Source of the DNA: Strigops habroptila
Lineage: Eukaryota > Chordata > Aves > Psittaciformes > Psittacidae
DNA: 64,000 nt
Reading direction: 5' to 3'
Assembly: GCF_004027225.2 (NCBI RefSeq)
Contig: NC_044302.2
Location: 40,034,510 to 40,098,509, forward strand
How positions within the stretch are numbered: position 1 is the stretch's first letter; each line of letters begins with the position of its first letter. Shown here piece after piece: positions 45,896 to 61,461 of this stretch. The position numbers were made by a program, and so were the translations under genes. The notes below the pieces were generated by a model. The model had not been told where the DNA came from, ran no database searches, and was given only the letters and a program-made list of their open reading frames with translations.

Positions 45896-48234
45896 CACCA
45901 GTGCTTCAAGACCCAGGACTCCACTGCCACTTTAATTTTTGGCCTCTTCTGACAGGGAATAGTTTGGTAAGAGCAAACGGCACAGGAGTAGTGCTCTCCC
46001 AAGCTCGGTATGGGTTAATGTCTTCATTCTGTTCTACTTACAAATAGCATTTTATCGGCCCAAGAAAATAATGTTTTATGTAATTTTTCCCCTAGCTACA
46101 GAATCTCAGTACCCACAAAGGCTCCTTAAATATTTCTGACATTGAGAAGGCACTAAAAAAAAATTACTTTCTAACTGGCTGTAGCAACACGCTTCCTGGC
46201 AGTGCCTTGCAAACAGCTCTGAAGAGTTCAAACACACTTTTCTATACCTTATTACAAGCTGAAGAGTCCAAAGCTACCTGATGGCTCTGTTTTGTGAGAG
46301 CTATTGAGTATTAGATACATTACAGTCTCTGGTGTCTAAGCCACTGGGAAAAAAAAAAAAAAAGTTAATTTTTCTTAGGTCTCTGACCTTCATTAGAAAG
46401 TTTCCCCAGATACGTGTGCTGCATGTTTCAAAGCCTGGCTTAGTAAGTCTGGCTACTACGCTTACAGGAACTGCCATAAACAATCATGAAAACCCTTCAC
46501 TAATCACAATCCTCCTAGGAAATAGCGAGAGGCCATCGTATGATCTCGCACCACAAGCAGGCACTTGTTCAACAGAGCACTTGACTTCTGAAGAGTGGTT
46601 TCACCAGTCCTTTGGGTTAGAGAAAAATTAAATAAATGCATGCCATTCTGACTGTAAATGGGTATTTCCTTTAAAAATAAGATACCTGGATAATAAACAT
46701 CAGCCTCAGATTTTAGGCTGACCATGAAAACGACAGAAATCACAGACCCATTAAGTGGCCTGGAATTAATCACCAAGCTTGAAGTTGCAAAAGGCACACC
46801 AATGAATACATCTCTTTTGAAAACACAACACCCCCTCCCCAGAACCCCAGGCTAACTTTGAATGAACGCAATTAATCAGACATTTGATTTCACTTCAGAT
46901 GTGAATAAGATCATCAGAAGAATTTCCTAAACCCAAAGCGGAGCTTTGTCAGTGTCGATCATTACCAGCCTCACTTATACATGACTTGTGGGCATTTGCT
47001 TAACTCAGTTGAATTGGTGATGTGGCTCACAGACACTTAAGGAACATATTTCCTGATTTAAAATTTTTCTTTTTCTCCTCAGAAAATGAAAAATATCAGA
47101 CAGGTCTGATAGCTTCTTTTTTTTTTCTCCTTCTTTCCTGTATTTATAGTTTACCCTGCTGTGCTTGGTCACATATGTGAAAAACAGTGCTGAAGAACCA
47201 AGTAATCAAAAATTCATTTAAAATATGTTTTGAGCTAGGAATGTTATATTTTCCCTGATGAAGTCTTCAGGTGGCCTCATTTTATCTTTGTGAAAAAAGA
47301 AACACCTAAAAACCCACATGTATTACATTCAGTCAGAAACTCTGCCACCATTTATCATCATTTCTAACAGGATTACAATGCTGTCAGCACCATTGCTATT
47401 ACGAGCTCTGATAAGGTTACCACAGATATCCGGAATTGCATTGACCATTGTTCATAAAAATCAGGCTGAGCTTCACACAGCAGAGGGCTGCACCGTGCAA
47501 AGCATAGACCAGTTTAGACCAGGAAAGAAACAGATATAAGGGAGCAGAAAATAGGAGGGTCAGACAGCTTCATGAAAAGGTTGGGCAGCTTCATGAATCT
47601 CATGCACTTCATCTCAATGAAAAGACTAGTACAAGTAAAGAACAGTACACAAAAAAGCAATGTAAGAGAAAAACACTTGTACAGTGTTTTGAGATTTAAA
47701 CTAGGCATGTTGATTGATGCAAGCAGCAGTTCATTTTCTATTTCATAAGGGAACCTACTGTCCTAATAACATTGGAAACGCAAAGAAGACTGCAGACACT
47801 TATACTCTAGCATGAAATTAATGTATTCCTTTTTTTTTTCTTCCTAGTCCTGTAGGAACAGGAAATTATTTGTGTAAAGTTAGAGGATGCAATCAAACTT
47901 CAGCAATTCACTGTGGTTTTTTAGCATTTATAGGAACATGCTTTTTTGAGTGGGCTGTGGAAAGAAACACAAACTTGGAAAGAAACACAAATTTACATCT
48001 ACTTATTCCATTTTTTACTTAATTCACAGAAGTCCTGGAATCTCAACTGCAAGCTTATTTTAGGGCAGCTTCATTTCTCTCCTGACTGAAGGTTGAGTGA
48101 GATCCAGATGAAATCTAGGTGCCACAGTAGATAGCTCATTTGAAATCCAAGCCTTCATAAACTACTGATTTGCTATGCTAACCTATGCTTGTGCTCCTTC
48201 TGACATGCCTTCAGAAGGGAACTGGCGAAATGGA

Positions 48235-48782
48235 AGTCCTGATTTTCATCTGGGATAGAGTTAATTTTCTTCCTAGTAGCTGGCACAGTGCTGTGTTTCA
48301 GCTTTAGTCTGAGAACAGTGCTGATAACACACTGATGTTTTAGTTGTTGCAGAGGAGCGCTTACCCTGATCAAGTGGTTTTCAGTCTCTCATGCTCTGCC
48401 AGTGAGGAGGGGCACGGGAAGACAGGAGGAAGCAGAGACAGGACACCTGACCCAAACTGGCCAAAGGGGTATTCCATACCGCAGCACGTCATGCCCAGTA
48501 TATAAACTGAGGGGAGTTACCAGGAAGGTAACCTCGCGCCAGGCTGGGTATCGGTCAGCGGGTGCATCATTACTGTGGGTTGAGTTTTACCTCTCTCTCT
48601 CTGTTACCTCCCCCTTCATTATTACTTAGTACTATATTGTACTTTATTTTAATTATTAAACTGTTCTCACAAGTTTTACCCTTTTTTCATGTTCTCCTCC
48701 CCATCTCACTGGCGGGGGAGGGATGGTGAGTGAGTGAGTGGCTGCATCATGCTTAGTTGCCAGCTGAGCTTAAACCAGGACA
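48235..48782 (+). mobile_element. diverged LTR related to the provirus family, followed by a PBS remnant
   Basis: Runs from a degenerate start, AGTCCTGATTTTC, to CCAGGACA, 548 bp. The middle matches the provirus LTR (GACAGGACACCTGACCCAAA, GGGGTATTCCATACCGC, CACGTCATGCCCAGTATATAAAC). The first 45 bp and the last 150 bp resemble instead the LTR on the other strand at 48819-49414. It is followed by an 8-nt spacer and a PBS-like segment, so it is not an ordinary solo LTR. ATGGA precedes it (48230-48234). Confidence 0.88.
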
Positions 48783-48818
48783 GACTTTTTTGATGCCCAG
48801 CATAGGACGCCAAAGGAT
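48783..48818. other. PBS remnant shared by two convergent LTRs
   Basis: In the plus direction TGATGCCCAGCATAGGAC (48791-48808) matches the provirus PBS at 12 of 18 positions, all differences being transitions, 8 nt after the LTR as in the provirus. AAAGG further on also fits. In the minus direction TGGCGTCCTATGCTGGGC (48812-48795) matches the same PBS at 13 of 18, 6 nt from the opposite LTR. Confidence 0.75.
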
Positions 48819-49414
48819 TGCTGTGGTTTAACCTCAGCTGGCAACTAAGCCCCATGGCGCCACTCACTCACTTCACTGCCGGTGGGATGGGGGAGAGAAT
48901 CAGAAGAGTAAAAGTGAGAAAACTTGTGGGTCAAGACAAAGACAGTTTAAAGGGTAAAGCAAAAGCTGCACATGCTAGCAAAGCAGAACAAAGAATTCAT
49001 TCACCAAGGCCAGGCAGGTGTTCAGCCATCTCCAGGACAGCAGGGCTCCATCACATGTAACAGTTACTAGGGAAGACAAACGGCTCTACTGTGAACGTCT
49101 CCTCCTTCCTTCTTCTTCCCCAGCTTCCAGCACTGCTCATGACACCATATTGTGTGGGATATCCCTTGGGTCAATTGGGGTCAGTTGTCCTGGCTGTCTC
49201 CCCTCCCAGCTTCTTGTGCTGTCTCCACCCCCAGCCTCCTCACTGGTGGGGTGGGTGAAAGGCAGAAAAGGCCTGGGCTCTGTGTAAGCACTGCTCAGCA
49301 GTAGTGAAAACATCCCCGTGTTATTAACACTGTTTCCAGCACAAAAATCCAAAACACAGCCCCATGCCAGTTACTATGAAGAAAATTAACTCTACCCTAG
49401 CCAAAACCAGAACA
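48819..49414 (-). mobile_element. LTR of a related ERV-L-like family in inverted orientation
   Basis: Read on the minus strand it starts TGTTCTGGTTTTGGCTAGGG at 49414 and ends GGTTAAACCACAGCA at 48819, 596 bp, TG...CA. It shares with the LTR at 48235 the GTAGAGTTAATTTTCTTC start and the GAGTGAGTGGC...TTAGTTGCCAGCTGAG end. The middle is a different LTR type, with GGGCTGTGTTTTGG, GAGCAGTGCTTACACAGAG and AGATGGCTGAACACCTGCCT. It is followed outside by ATGGG (49415-49419). Confidence 0.88.
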
Positions 49415-52400
49415 ATGGGAGAGGGCATAGGTAGGGAAGGGGAAAGAGAAAGCATTGGTTAAAAAATATGATGGATTCAACACACTGTCTTGCTGAAATT
49501 TTTAAATGTTTTAAGATTGTATGAGATGATATGCCTCTATAATACCTAGAAACTCAAAAAAGTTTAATCTTAAATGAGATGTTATTTTAAATTTGGGTAC
49601 TCTCTATTCTTTCAGCTTACGTGATGCCCATTTTTTGCTTAAAATAGTATTAATTCCAGTGAAAAAAAGACACTTTACATCCTTCTTAGGTAGCATAGAG
49701 AAACGTAAGAGGAATAATGTTCTAAAATGGTTCTTAGCAAGATGCATACGCCTTGCACCATATAATTTGGACAACTTTACATACTATTGTAGCTTGCTTG
49801 ATCTTATCATTGAGACACATTGGCCTTAGAACATGTGATTTAATCTCGCAGATTATGGAAACTTCAATAGTGCTCCGCGAGAGACTCAAAGAAATCCACC
49901 TCCTACAGAGCTCAGCCTATCCACTGAGCTAAGATCCTATCATGCTAGTCCAATGCACTCATTTTGAGAGAGATGAAACACTTGAATTGTATCATAAGGG
50001 TAATCTAGAAGTCATATACATGCAACCATGTTCATAGTCTAATATACTTTTCCTAATTGACTTCAGATCCGCTGATGTCCACTGCTGTCTAGGTCAGTCT
50101 GCTGGAGACACATACAATGGCCTAAAGGATGGAATTTCTTACTGCAGATGAACCATTGTGGAAAACTCACTGCCACATGAGAGGAAAAAAACCCGCACCA
50201 CTGAAGTAGAAGGAAAAAAACCCCCATACAGCAGAAATTGGGAAACATTGATATTTCCTTTCCCCCTTTACCCTTTCAAAGATAATGATCAGAAAGAAAA
50301 CATTTCAATGACACTCATCCTTTCTTTACACACATCTTTGTTCATGCAAGAAGGAGGCAATGTTATGTAAAGACAAATTCAGCATCTTCCAGAAGCTGCT
50401 TTAACCCAAAGGCTTGTGGAGGGTAATAGAAGATACAGCTTCAGTGTCACTGACTTCTCTCAGGGTATATTACATTATATTAAATTATCCTTATTAAAAA
50501 AAAAAAGTACATTAAACTATTTAAAAATGCTTATTTATCCAGCTTAGAATACTTTGTTACATCACTGTTATTCCTCCATTTTACAAAGCATTTTAATTTA
50601 TCATGGTGACTCTTGAGTGATGAAGGACAGATGCTTTTGCAAGTAGCACAGCCCAACGGCTAGAATATAAATAACCCTTAAGTGTGGTGCTTGTAGGGAG
50701 GTGCAAATAAGCCTTAGAGGAGATGGCATGCAAGTTTCTCTGTCTGAAGCTGCTCAAGTTTACCTCTCTCTCATGTCTCCACTCCTCCCCTCATTTTAAT
50801 ATTCTCTGAGTATGAAAGCACCTGTCAACATTTAAAGAGCTGTTACCTGTAGTTATTGATGACAGCTGGAAGGTGTATTGAACTCGTCTGAAATAAACTA
50901 ATTAAGAACAATTCCAGTGACTGGAAAATTCAGCACAGGCTTTTCTGAAGCCAATACTAATAGACAGAAAGCTCATGTAACTTTCCCCACTGTTTTTACT
51001 GCTCTCCTGCTTTAATTACAGGACCCATAAATGGCTGAAGAGGATGCATGTCTGTAGAACTACAATTTACTTTTTGGAGGATGGACATAATTTCAAGCCA
51101 GCAGGAAGATTGTAATAAATGTAAAGAGAAGGAAAAAGAAATAACACAATTCTATGCCACAATTAAAAAACACACCAATTTACATGACCAGGTTCAGTAC
51201 TAACTCTATTATTCCAGAAAGACAAACAACTGAATTCTTACCTCCAACTGCTACAAAGTCTGATGCCTAGACTCCACACTGAAGTTCTGACAGCACCTTA
51301 GCTACATGTACACAGAATCAACCAAAACACTATAAAACACACATTGCAACGAACAGCAGATAACCTTCCTTTCCTCTGCATTAGAGTACATGCACCGTTA
51401 AGGATTTTACTGGTAAGGTGCTTGAAAAAGCTTCCTTATTTGCTAGAGAATTTAGCAATTTCACTAAGGAGCTATCTGAGATGTTTGGCAATGCAAAGTA
51501 ATAGTGCTAATCCCTGGCAGAGAAAAAAACATTCAAAGTAGTTACCCCAAAAGAACTAATGATGTGATGTGTTGCTGTTGCATGCCTCTAGGTCCTCTGT
51601 GGAAAAGGATGCAACACTGTACTGCTACTGGTGCTACTGGATGACGAGAAAGGTCCCCAAAAATGTTCCAGATGAAAGATACAAATTTGAGGTGTGATCC
51701 CCCAAAACAGAATGACACCATTCTAGTAGCTGAGAATCATTCAGAATGAAACCACCACCTTCCAAACTGACTATTGTTCCCTTGTATGGATTCTCTTAAG
51801 GATACTTGGGTTTATCACTTATTTCTGAGAATGCTACTCTTAAGAGTTAGCTACTATGAACAGAAGGTTTTCACATACTAGGAAGAAAACAAAACCCAAA
51901 ACCTCCAAATCACTTCAGATATATATTCAACACAGCAAAGTGACCTTACCTTCAACAGTAACAGGTGCAGTTACTAGTTAGTGTGAGCTAACCAGAACAT
52001 TCTGAAGGTAAATACATTGGGATGGAGATGAAACTAACATGCCAAAATCATTAATAATGGCTATTCAGGCCACGAAGCAGATGAACGAATTAATCACCTG
52101 AATTGCGCTCCTGGAAAGAGTCTGCTACAACACTGAGAGGTGTGCTCGATTAGCCTCAGTAAGGAAAGCAAAAGGAAGAGCCTTTTAATTAAGGCCAGTA
52201 TTTGGGATGCAACTGAAGCATGTGGATTTTGCTGAAACTTTGCAGGATAGAAATCATCACAAGAGTATCTATAACTGATATGGTTCTTGGTGTATTTTTT
52301 GATTCTCACACAACAGATATAGTAAACTGATGTTCTTTAGTAGACTGAACTCCAACACATTAAATCACAACAGGTTTCAACAGTACCAGCTTCCCTTCCT

Positions 52401-53999
52401 GAATATTTTTGACTCTAAATTCTAAAAAACGGGGAAAAAAACCCCAACTTATTAGCAGTCTGTTCCCTCCTTGCAGAGCACTGCATTAAGGTTTGAGACA
52501 ATCTATACGGCTGAGAAAAAAAATCACTTGTCGTGAATTTTGAAGACCATGTGACCTCAACTAATTATCATATTCTTAAATGGATGTATTGATTAATTGC
52601 TTTCCTAGACTCAGAGTTAGTTCCTCACGGTTCCTTTTTCTTAATACACGTGTTTTTATAACATTAGATTTAGACAGGTAAAAGATATTTGGCGTAGCAT
52701 GTGCAAGCATAAACATACAAAGCTGCAATTACTCTTTCTCACACAATTTCTCAAGAGAAAGTAATAGAAGAGAATCTGTTTGTCACAAAGCTCCTTGGTA
52801 AATAGAAGCTGGGTAGTACAGGCAATGATTAGGTCCTACAGAATTGGTAGGTCAATATATAGAATTGACTGCTGTGAAAAAAGTAAATGTTAAGTGGGTA
52901 AATACATTTCTTCAATCATTTCTATTGGATGGCATCTTTGCGGTGGCGAACATCACACTTGTTCTGTTTCTCATCTATCCATGATGAAATTTATAACAGA
53001 TACTTGCTGACATACTTCAGATTCATATTTCTCTGCTTGAATCATGGCAGATAGTACAGATGTGAAGAAACAGATTTTTGGAGAATTTGACTCAGTATTA
53101 CAACATGTAGACTTTATCCTCAAACTGTCAAACTCATCAGCAGATGCAGAAGGCTCTTTAATGGCTACAGTCTACTCACAGAGTCAGGGCAGTGAGGTAC
53201 CTCGCAGGTTTTCCTTTTTTTAGGGAAAGAGAGGAAATCCATCCCCTAATATAAAGCAAAATGACTCTGTCATTCTGACAAGGACACAAGCTTTGTATGG
53301 CCTGAATTTCCAAAAGGTACTAACAAAGAACAAGTCTGAATAAGAAAAAAAGATACTGAGCACACCAAATGTTGGTCACATTGGTGAAATAAAATTTCCA
53401 GGTGTCCATGTGACAATCATGGTGTCCATGTGATTAAGAGCACACTTTCTTCAGGAAAACATACAGCCACAGCTGCTATCTCAGTTCTAGGCATAGGTAC
53501 AAAATGACGAATTCACTCTTAGATCTTTCGCTGCTGTCACAATGCTGGCCCTCATGAGAATGAATCTACATGAAGTGTAGAAGCTACAGAGACAGCCTTT
53601 GGTGCAGTGCTAATACCTCTTAAATGAAAAAGCTTTCCCTAAGCAATTAATTCTTACCATTTTCCATGTAATTTATAAGAGTAACTCATATAAAAATGAC
53701 TGTCTAAATAAGGTGGGCAGAGGCAAAGTTGAAGAGTTTTTCCTGTAGAGAAAAAAACCTATAATGATAAGACGTAAATAAATGGAACTGATGGAACTGA
53801 CTTGCATCTTCCAGTTGTTCTAATGGAATCATGAGAAATCAAGACAAAAGACAATTTTAATAATAAACCACTCAGATTCACAAAAGTTAGACAGTCTATT
53901 TAAGGCAATATAAATGAAGACTGACAGACACATAGAAGGAGATACTAAAGAGGTGTATTGGTTTAATTTTCTTCATCATTAGTACAGAAATATATGCAT
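49415..53999. other. noncoding stretch downstream of HSD17B4
   Basis: AT-rich unique sequence; nothing recognised. A 13-bp direct repeat, GGTGTCCATGTGA, occurs twice near 53401-53434. Confidence 0.5.
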
Positions 54000-54020
54000 C
54001 TTTGTAAGAACTACATACAT

Positions 54021-54026
54021 TTTATT
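54021..54026 (-). terminator. candidate polyadenylation signal of HSD17B4
   Basis: TTTATT on the plus strand gives AATAAA on the minus strand, about 250 nt after the stop codon. Cleavage would fall near 54000. It is the best hexamer seen in this interval; more distal sites are possible. Confidence 0.55.
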
Positions 54027-54277
54027 TAGATTCAGGTATGTAATGAGAAAAGTATGATTCTCTATCATTGCTGAGAAATAAGAAAGGGATAATATTAACA
54101 GTTACGTTCATTTCATAACTTTCTGTCTACAGCAATTAAAACAGCTTGTATATTAGCGGTATAATGAATCAGTATATTGATGTTAAGTAGCTTGCAATGT
54201 TTCAATTATTGGTTCTGAACTAACTGACGTTTCTATCTTTTGAAGTTCTTCACTGCTGTGGTAGATGATCAAGCAGT
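54027..54277 (-). other. HSD17B4 3' untranslated region
   Basis: AT-rich sequence between the TGA stop and the candidate AATAAA. No structure noted. Confidence 0.55.
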
Positions 54278-54367
54278 TCAGAGTTTGGCATAATCTTTCA
54301 GGATCATTTCCAATTTCTGGCTCAGCATGATGTTCCCCTTCACTTTCAGTTTACCAGAAAAGAATGC
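54278..54367 (-). CDS. HSD17B4 last coding exon: end of SCP2-like domain and PTS1
   Basis: HSD17B4 is the peroxisomal multifunctional enzyme (D-3-hydroxyacyl-CoA dehydrogenase, 2-enoyl-CoA hydratase 2, SCP2-like domain) of beta-oxidation of very-long and branched-chain fatty acids and bile acid precursors. This exon encodes 29 residues plus TGA, from AFFSGKLKVKGN through IMLSQKLEMI to DYAKL. The C-terminal AKL is a type 1 peroxisomal targeting signal. The minus-strand acceptor is excellent: a long pyrimidine tract and TTTTTGTAG just before GCATTC. The exon joins the previous one in phase 0 (CAG AAG | GCA). The sequence closely resembles vertebrate HSD17B4 and differs from SCP2 and HSDL2 at the ILKDYAKL end. 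Confidence 0.95.
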   Translation of the reverse strand, partial: AFFSGKLKVKGNIMLSQKLEMILKDYAKL

Positions 54368-56431
<2,064 letters not shown>

Positions 56432-57517
56432 TTATTCCAAAATAAAGATAAAATTTCCAGTCTAAAGAACACTACTCTCTTTATCTATTATTATAAAGTA
56501 TTCAATGTGAACATAAATCTTGAGCTAACAGCCACTTAGAAAATGAAAAGGCTTTAATTTTTCTTCGTTAATGAAAGAAAACAATTGAGATTACAACAGA
56601 AAAAAAAAAAATCCACACTAAGGGAGAGGCGGCTTACAGCAAAGACTGACATTTGAAAAATACTGCATAGATGGCAATAACTTTTTAAACAAAACTTAGG
56701 ATGCACAAGATATTAATTGGTGCAATTACTGCAAAAATGTTATTTAGTAATAAAGCTCTAATGTTTTAAACCAGCACCCTATATTCTGAGAAGGCAAACG
56801 TGGTGATGTTCAAACATGCTGATGCATTTTCTCTGTTCTGCCCCACAGGCAACATAGCCTGTTCTGCTTTATGCAAAGTGCATTTAAAGCATTGCCAAAT
56901 AACTGTCTTTCTCTTAGGAAAGCCAAAAATTTCTCAAAGTGTCTGGAGCTTCAGAGTGTTCTTTTCCCACACCAAATAACCTGCCAAAATAATCTATTAC
57001 AAAACTAACACTATCAGGTATGGTGTCATTTAATTAGAAGAAATTAGAAGAATATTTTGACAGGATGTGCTCTGCCAAATCATTCTCAGATTTGCAAATT
57101 CCCAGTCTTTCCCTTTACACCTCTTCCTCTGGATGTCCCTATCTTGATGCCTTCCTCACCCCCCACCCACCCCAGGTTTTCACACACAAACAAAAATTAT
57201 TATTCATGTGGATGTTCCCATAAGGACATGACATCTCTAATCACAGAATCACTGCTGCCTAGCCAGTACTAATACTGTCAGTTGGTACCTCTTTGTTGAC
57301 AAATTCTAAGATGCTGACCTAACTATGGAGACTTATTTCTGCATAAACCATCTTGTATTTTTTTCAAATAATTTTTCTGAAAGTCTAAGGTGAACTATAC
57401 ACACTGGGAATAGCTTTTCTCTAAGTCTTTCATATACTGAAATCTGTTCTAAGTAATATTTATCCAGTTATAACAAAACTAGAATCTGGGAATCTCATGT
57501 CCCCAACATAAGAAGAA

Positions 57518-57872
57518 GCCTTCCAGTATCTGAAGGGGGGCTACAAGGATACCAGAGAGGGACTCTTCATGAGGGACTGTAGCGACAGGACAAGGGGTAA
57601 TGGGTTCAAACTTAAACAGGGGAGATTTAGGTTAGATATAAGGCAGAAGTTTTTTACTATGACAGTGGTGAGGCACTGGAACAAGCTGCCCAGGGCAGCT
57701 GTGGCTGCCCCGGGAAGCTGTGGCTGCCCCATCCCTGGCAGTGTTCAAGGCCAGGTTGGATGGGGCTTTGAGCAACCTGGTCTAGCGGAAGGTATCCCTG
57801 TCCATGGCAGGGATGTTGGAACTACACAATCTTTAAGGTCCTTTCAAACCCAAACCATTCTATGATTCTACA
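57518..57872 (+). mobile_element. CR1 LINE 3' fragment in HSD17B4 intron
   Basis: From GCCTTCCAGTATCTGAAGG through TTCTATGATTCTACAAT. Well preserved compared with the other copies, so probably younger. It has a local duplication of an AGCTGTGGCTGCCCC unit at about 57697-57733. Antisense to the gene. Confidence 0.94.
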
Positions 57873-58169
57873 ATTATAATTTAGAATACAATGACGCTCA
57901 GTGAGAAGTGACATACTGGATTATTATCCACTTGATTTTAAGGTAGATTTTAATTTCAGGAACAGGTTTAACGGACATCACAAACTTGATGCAATGAGAG
58001 CAGAAGAAAGAAAAAGAAGTGCTGATCACCAGACGAACAATCTATACCTTCTGTGTTTGTGGCTAGGAGCTGTGTAACATTCTTCTGATCCAAACCAGCT
58101 ACTATATACATTCTAACATCATAAGCTAGTGTTTAAACATTGCTCTTGTAGGTTATACAGGCACAGCCT

Positions 58170-58249
58170 ATTATTTAAATATATATATTATTAAATATAA
58201 TATATATAATATAAATACATATTATTTAAATATATAATATATATATAAT
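58170..58249. repeat. AT-rich microsatellite
   Basis: TA/TAA repeats with two TTATTTAAATATATA blocks over 80 bp. Confidence 0.9.
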
Positions 58250-58728
58250 CTACTGAATCATGAAATGCAAGCTTTTCAGCGGATACCAGCTCCTCAGATT
58301 AAGTTAACCAAGATTAACTGTCAATATGCTTTTAAACTACCTCTACTCAAACACTAGATATGTTACGAACCATTCCAGTGTAGCCAAACTTAGCTCCCTT
58401 TAAGCCAAATAGCAAGCTTTTTATGTGGTCAGCAAGCCGCACATAACTTGACTTGGGCAAATTCTGACAACTCCAAGATTTTAGTCTGAATATTATATTA
58501 TCAATATCATACTTAATACTGATACAATCCCTGTTCTCCTCCTCCATTTCCTATCCCAGTCTCAAAAGCACTGCTTATCAATCTACATCTGTAATTAACT
58601 GTAAACTCTTATAGCACAAACATGCCTGTAAACATTGCATAATCATAGTACCATGGGCAAAACTGTTGTGTTTAATCACATCAAATCCTTAAGCCATCTG
58701 AAATTTAAACTTATTAGGAATTCCAATT

Positions 58729-58780
58729 TAAAAAAAAAACAAACAAAAAAAAACCAAAAAAACAAAACAAAAAACCACAA
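58729..58780. repeat. A-rich (AAAAC)n tract
   Basis: Runs of A separated by C or CC over about 50 bp. Confidence 0.85.
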
Positions 58781-59067
58781 CAGAGGACCAACCTAACAGT
58801 ATGTTCTTTTCACAAATATATGAGAATACTATTTCCATTTACTCTTCATTCTTTCCAAAGAGCATTCATATTTTTTCTAAGGAAGAAAAAAAAGAAAAAA
58901 AGAAAAAAGAACAGAACAGCCACAAAAGAGAAGAGCTCTGTGACAACGAATACTGTCTTTTTCACAAAAACATGAAGGAGTTTCTACTGTTACTTGGCTC
59001 ACCCTTTTTTTTTTAAGCTTTATTATAAACGAGTTATGATTTCAGTTACTCTACTGAAAGCAGTCCA

Positions 59068-59098
59068 AAAAAAAAAAAAAACAAAAAAAAACCACACA
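59068..59098. repeat. A-rich tract
   Basis: Two A runs separated by C and ending in ACCACAC. Confidence 0.8.
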
Positions 59099-61397
59099 AA
59101 CCTCCAAAGGGACTAGCAGGAGGAAAAGAAAGAAATGAAGTCCCTAAACTTGATATGTAAGCCCTACTGGGTTAATTCTGGTGAATCACACTGGAAAGTG
59201 ATCCAAAATACACCATATGTTGGTATTTTAAAGAGGGACAGGAACTCGCCTTGTTATAGAGAATGGAAAATTTCCCCAAAACATGTTCTTTTGTTGTTTT
59301 TTTGCTGGGGGAGTGAGGAGGTGGGGGTGGGGAGCGGAAGGATTAGAAACACGTCATTTGATCATTTTTCTTGCCTCCTGATCTATACCTAGCTTAAGAG
59401 TATTCAGATGATAACTGAGACTAAACTACAGTACTGGCACACAGACAAATGAATATAACCTAGCAATGAAAGAAATGATCCAAACACCAGAACAGATTCC
59501 AACCATGAGAGGAGAAAAATTCTAGCTTCCCAAAATGATCAGAGATGGTACCTTCTTGTAAAATACAACTTTATGACGTAAAGCTATATAACACAGCTGC
59601 TTGCTGTAGCAGGAAATGGTCTTGATGCAAGTCTCCTATACCTATCTTCTGCACTTATCTGCTGGATACACACCTCTACAGTTGTAGCTATATACTTATG
59701 TACTATATACCATGATGATTGCAGCAGCTTGATAATGATTTGGTACTGGCATAGCTATGTCAGTGCTCAGCTGCCAGGCAACTACCTCATACACTGCTAG
59801 TACTAGCAGTAACAGATGAGTAGCCTAAAGGTGTCTCTGGTGTTCTTTTTCTCTGAGATCACTTGGCCCTTCGTGGCTGCTACACATGCAGCTCTTCTCC
59901 TAGACATTCACATGGCTGATCCACTCCCTATGAAAACAGAAGTTTGAAACACAACTGTGTGTGCAGCAACACAAATTAAACTTAAAGCTCAAGTCCCTTT
60001 TAAAAATCAACTAGTTTCTCAAATATTTAAAACTTTAGCATTACACACACCTGGCAGAACAGCAAAATGAAGCCGTTTCAATGGATGAAGCAGTAACTAT
60101 CCTTCAAATCTTTGTTTTTACTTTTATACATAAGTGTTATATTACAGTAATTAAATAGCCATGAATTCTTATTGTCCATAAGACGCTGTTGTCAGAGACA
60201 TAATAAGAAGGGCAAAAATGATATATATGCAGGCTAAAACACTAGACTTCGACATGCTACAGCAGGTAGCCAAAGAGCCTAAAAATCCAAGATTTGGGGC
60301 ACAGGTTTTGCTTTGCTTTTGAAGAGTGCTTTACAATTTTTAGGAGAGAAATATTAAGAGGTCAGACTATTTTCTGTTTTGGATTGGCTTTTATCCTGCT
60401 TTACAGGGGGTAACTGCAAGACAAGACTCATCCTCAATCAAACGAACAAAGTGTCATTCGCTCTTCATTGCCTGAAGTCATATCACATTATAAATTATTA
60501 AGCAGTTTTGCTGTAATTTATCAGATGATCACAATCAACTGCACATAACAATTTCTCTCCAGTTCTCTTAACAAAGCTTTGTTCTTCTGAGAATTGTAAA
60601 GTAACAGAAGTATCTTCTGCCTTCTGCAGTGTCTTCAGAAGCATGATGAAAAGCAACAGATGGGTACTGTTCTAGACAGCCTTTAACTATCAGCTAACAA
60701 ATCTCGATGGCAAAGTCTTTTCTCTATAGAAAGAGAAGTTGGAATGAAGTAACTTAACTCTAAGGAAAAGATAAATATTTTATAACTATTGAAAACAAAG
60801 GCATTGTACAGTAATAATTATGCAGAAGAGAGCAAAGCATGCTTTAGGCAGTGAAGCCAAATGGAGAAGTAAAAGCTGGGCAGTCTCGATTAAGAATTTT
60901 GTTTACAAATAAGAAAAGATAGTTCCAGTACTGCTAAACTTACTCCTTAAGTTTTGATATTGCCAAAATCTTTATTGCTTTCTATTCTTAAGAGGATTTT
61001 CAGTATCCGCTTAAATTAAAGCATCTTGTTTCTATAAAGAAACACCACTAAATAAAACCAGCTGTTAGTGGCTATAGTTCAACATCGTTCAGACAGCAGA
61101 TGAGCTGCCCAAAATTTCACATCCTGAGTGCAAGATCAATGGTTCTACACCTCTCCATGGCTTCACACCATCCACACAGAACTACATAAAAGGAAAGGTC
61201 ATCACTAGTTTAAAAGATTAACGTTACCAACATTAGTGCTACTATCAAGAAGTGTCTTTGTAACAAAAAAAGCTAAATTCAATTCACAAATCCACCTTCA
61301 TTTAAAGTAATAAATAAAAATCTTGGCTTACTGCCAAGATCAAAGGGTTACGGTTGTAATTAAAACAAAACACTAAAAATAAATATAAAATAAAGAA

Positions 61398-61461
61398 CCA
61401 CAAACAAAACAAACAAAAAAAAAAAAAAACCAAACAAAACCCCAACCAAACAAAAACCCCA
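61398..61461. repeat. A/C-rich low-complexity tract
   Basis: CAAAC and CAAAA units with a 15-A run and CCCC interruptions. Confidence 0.85.

Larger units (their letters stand above)
42264..48234. other. gene-free stretch
   Basis: No exons or mobile elements recognised. The plus frame at 43406-43771 has no family resemblance. A segment at about 45715-45760 contains TGTCAATCA and CTAGCAAC, resembling TALE-homeodomain and RFX half sites, and could be a conserved noncoding element. Confidence 0.5.
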
